A DNA stretch of 5,606 nucleotides from an uncultured bacterium (GTDB lineage: Bacteria; Planctomycetota; Planctomycetia; Pirellulales; UBA1268): contig CALGAS010000339.1 in assembly GCA_937959175.1 (NCBI GenBank), positions 1 through 5,606 on the forward strand, read 5' to 3'. The translations under genes and the position numbers were made by a program. Within the stretch, counting starts at the first letter, position 1. Each line of letters opens with the position of its first letter. This document shows positions 5,426 to 5,606 of the stretch, one piece after another. Below the pieces are notes generated by a model. It made no database searches and was not told the origin of the DNA. It worked only from the letters and a program-made list of their open reading frames with translations.

Positions 5426-5496
5426 CGGTTCTCTTACTCGCGGTTGGCGGGCTTCGACGGCCCGAGGGGAAGCTTCTGGAATGAACGAACAGCTGG
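5426..5496 (-). promoter_or_regulatory. Leader and possible promoter region upstream of sufC
   Basis: This 71-base gap separates the upstream stop codon from the sufC ATG. It contains an 8-base palindrome GAAGCTTC (5469-5476) and a weak Shine-Dalgarno AAGAG (5431-5435). I see no clear -35/-10 pair. Whether suf transcription starts here or reads through from the upstream gene cannot be told from the sequence. Confidence 0.3.
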
Positions 5497-5606
5497 TCAG
5501 CCGGTGATCTTTTGGTGGTCGAAGACGAGGTCATCGCCGTCGACCGCCGGAGCCACGTAGCCCGAGTGATGCGGCACGGGCAGTTCGTCGGCCATCTTGC
5601 CCGGGC
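5497..5606 (-). CDS. C-terminal end of an unrecognised protein (partial)
   Basis: An open frame enters from the right edge and ends at TGA (5497-5499), giving 35 residues that finish in FDHQKITG. Nearly all third codon positions are G or C, as in the suf genes, which supports real coding. The tail contains a PVPHHSGY segment and an acidic DGDD. I do not recognise a family. A Met at 5593-5595 means a 32-residue small protein is formally possible, but a longer gene cut by the window is more likely. Its position before sufC would suit an operon regulator such as SufR, yet nothing in these residues shows that. Confidence 0.5.
   Translation of the reverse strand, partial: PGKMADELPVPHHSGYVAPAVDGDDLVFDHQKITG

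Noticed and set aside
3549..5534. A 661-codon minus-strand frame overlapping sufC and sufB
   Set aside because: It is out of frame with sufC and sufB, Arg/Pro-rich, and without motifs; an alternative-frame artefact.

Overview
The window carries an iron-sulfur cluster assembly (SUF) operon on the minus strand of a very GC-rich genome. From right to left it reads: the 3' end of an unrecognised gene, sufC, sufB, sufD, and a gene fusing a Rieske [2Fe-2S] domain to a SufT/MIP18-like (DUF59) domain. The C-B-D order, the high GC content and a family of dispersed hairpin repeats resembling those I recall from planctomycete genomes suggest a planctomycete, perhaps near Isosphaeraceae. That placement is inference; no 16S or other marker is present.

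Layout. 5497-5606 is a coding tail with no identifiable function. sufC (4559-5425), sufB (3086-4498) and sufD (1558-3054) follow with gaps of 71, 60 and 31 bases and should be co-transcribed. A 264-base gap full of repeats separates sufD from the Rieske-SufT fusion (490-1293). Positions 1-489 hold no convincing gene and are packed with repeats. The cysteine desulfurase (sufS) and sulfur carrier (sufU/sufE) are not in the window.

How the genes work together. SufB, SufC and SufD form the scaffold on which Fe-S clusters are built: SufC is the ATPase and SufB and SufD are paralogous beta-helix proteins. All the key residues I could check are present. The fourth product joins two modules that are usually separate proteins in suf operons: a small Rieske ferredoxin, possibly an electron donor, and a SufT-type maturation factor.

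The most interesting content is the repeat system. One family (here REP) is a hairpin with arms close to GGGACTGGCTC and GTGCCTGTCCC, two conserved T.T mismatches and a GNA triloop. It occurs in both intergenic regions and, remarkably, as two 51-base tandem units inside the sufD reading frame, where it is translated as a 17-residue peptide repeat. A second family (here GCGA element) is a 46-base hairpin present three times whose sequence differences lie largely in compensatory stem pairs. The two families are combined with shared spacer sequence in two paralogous modules, one after sufD and one after the Rieske-SufT gene.
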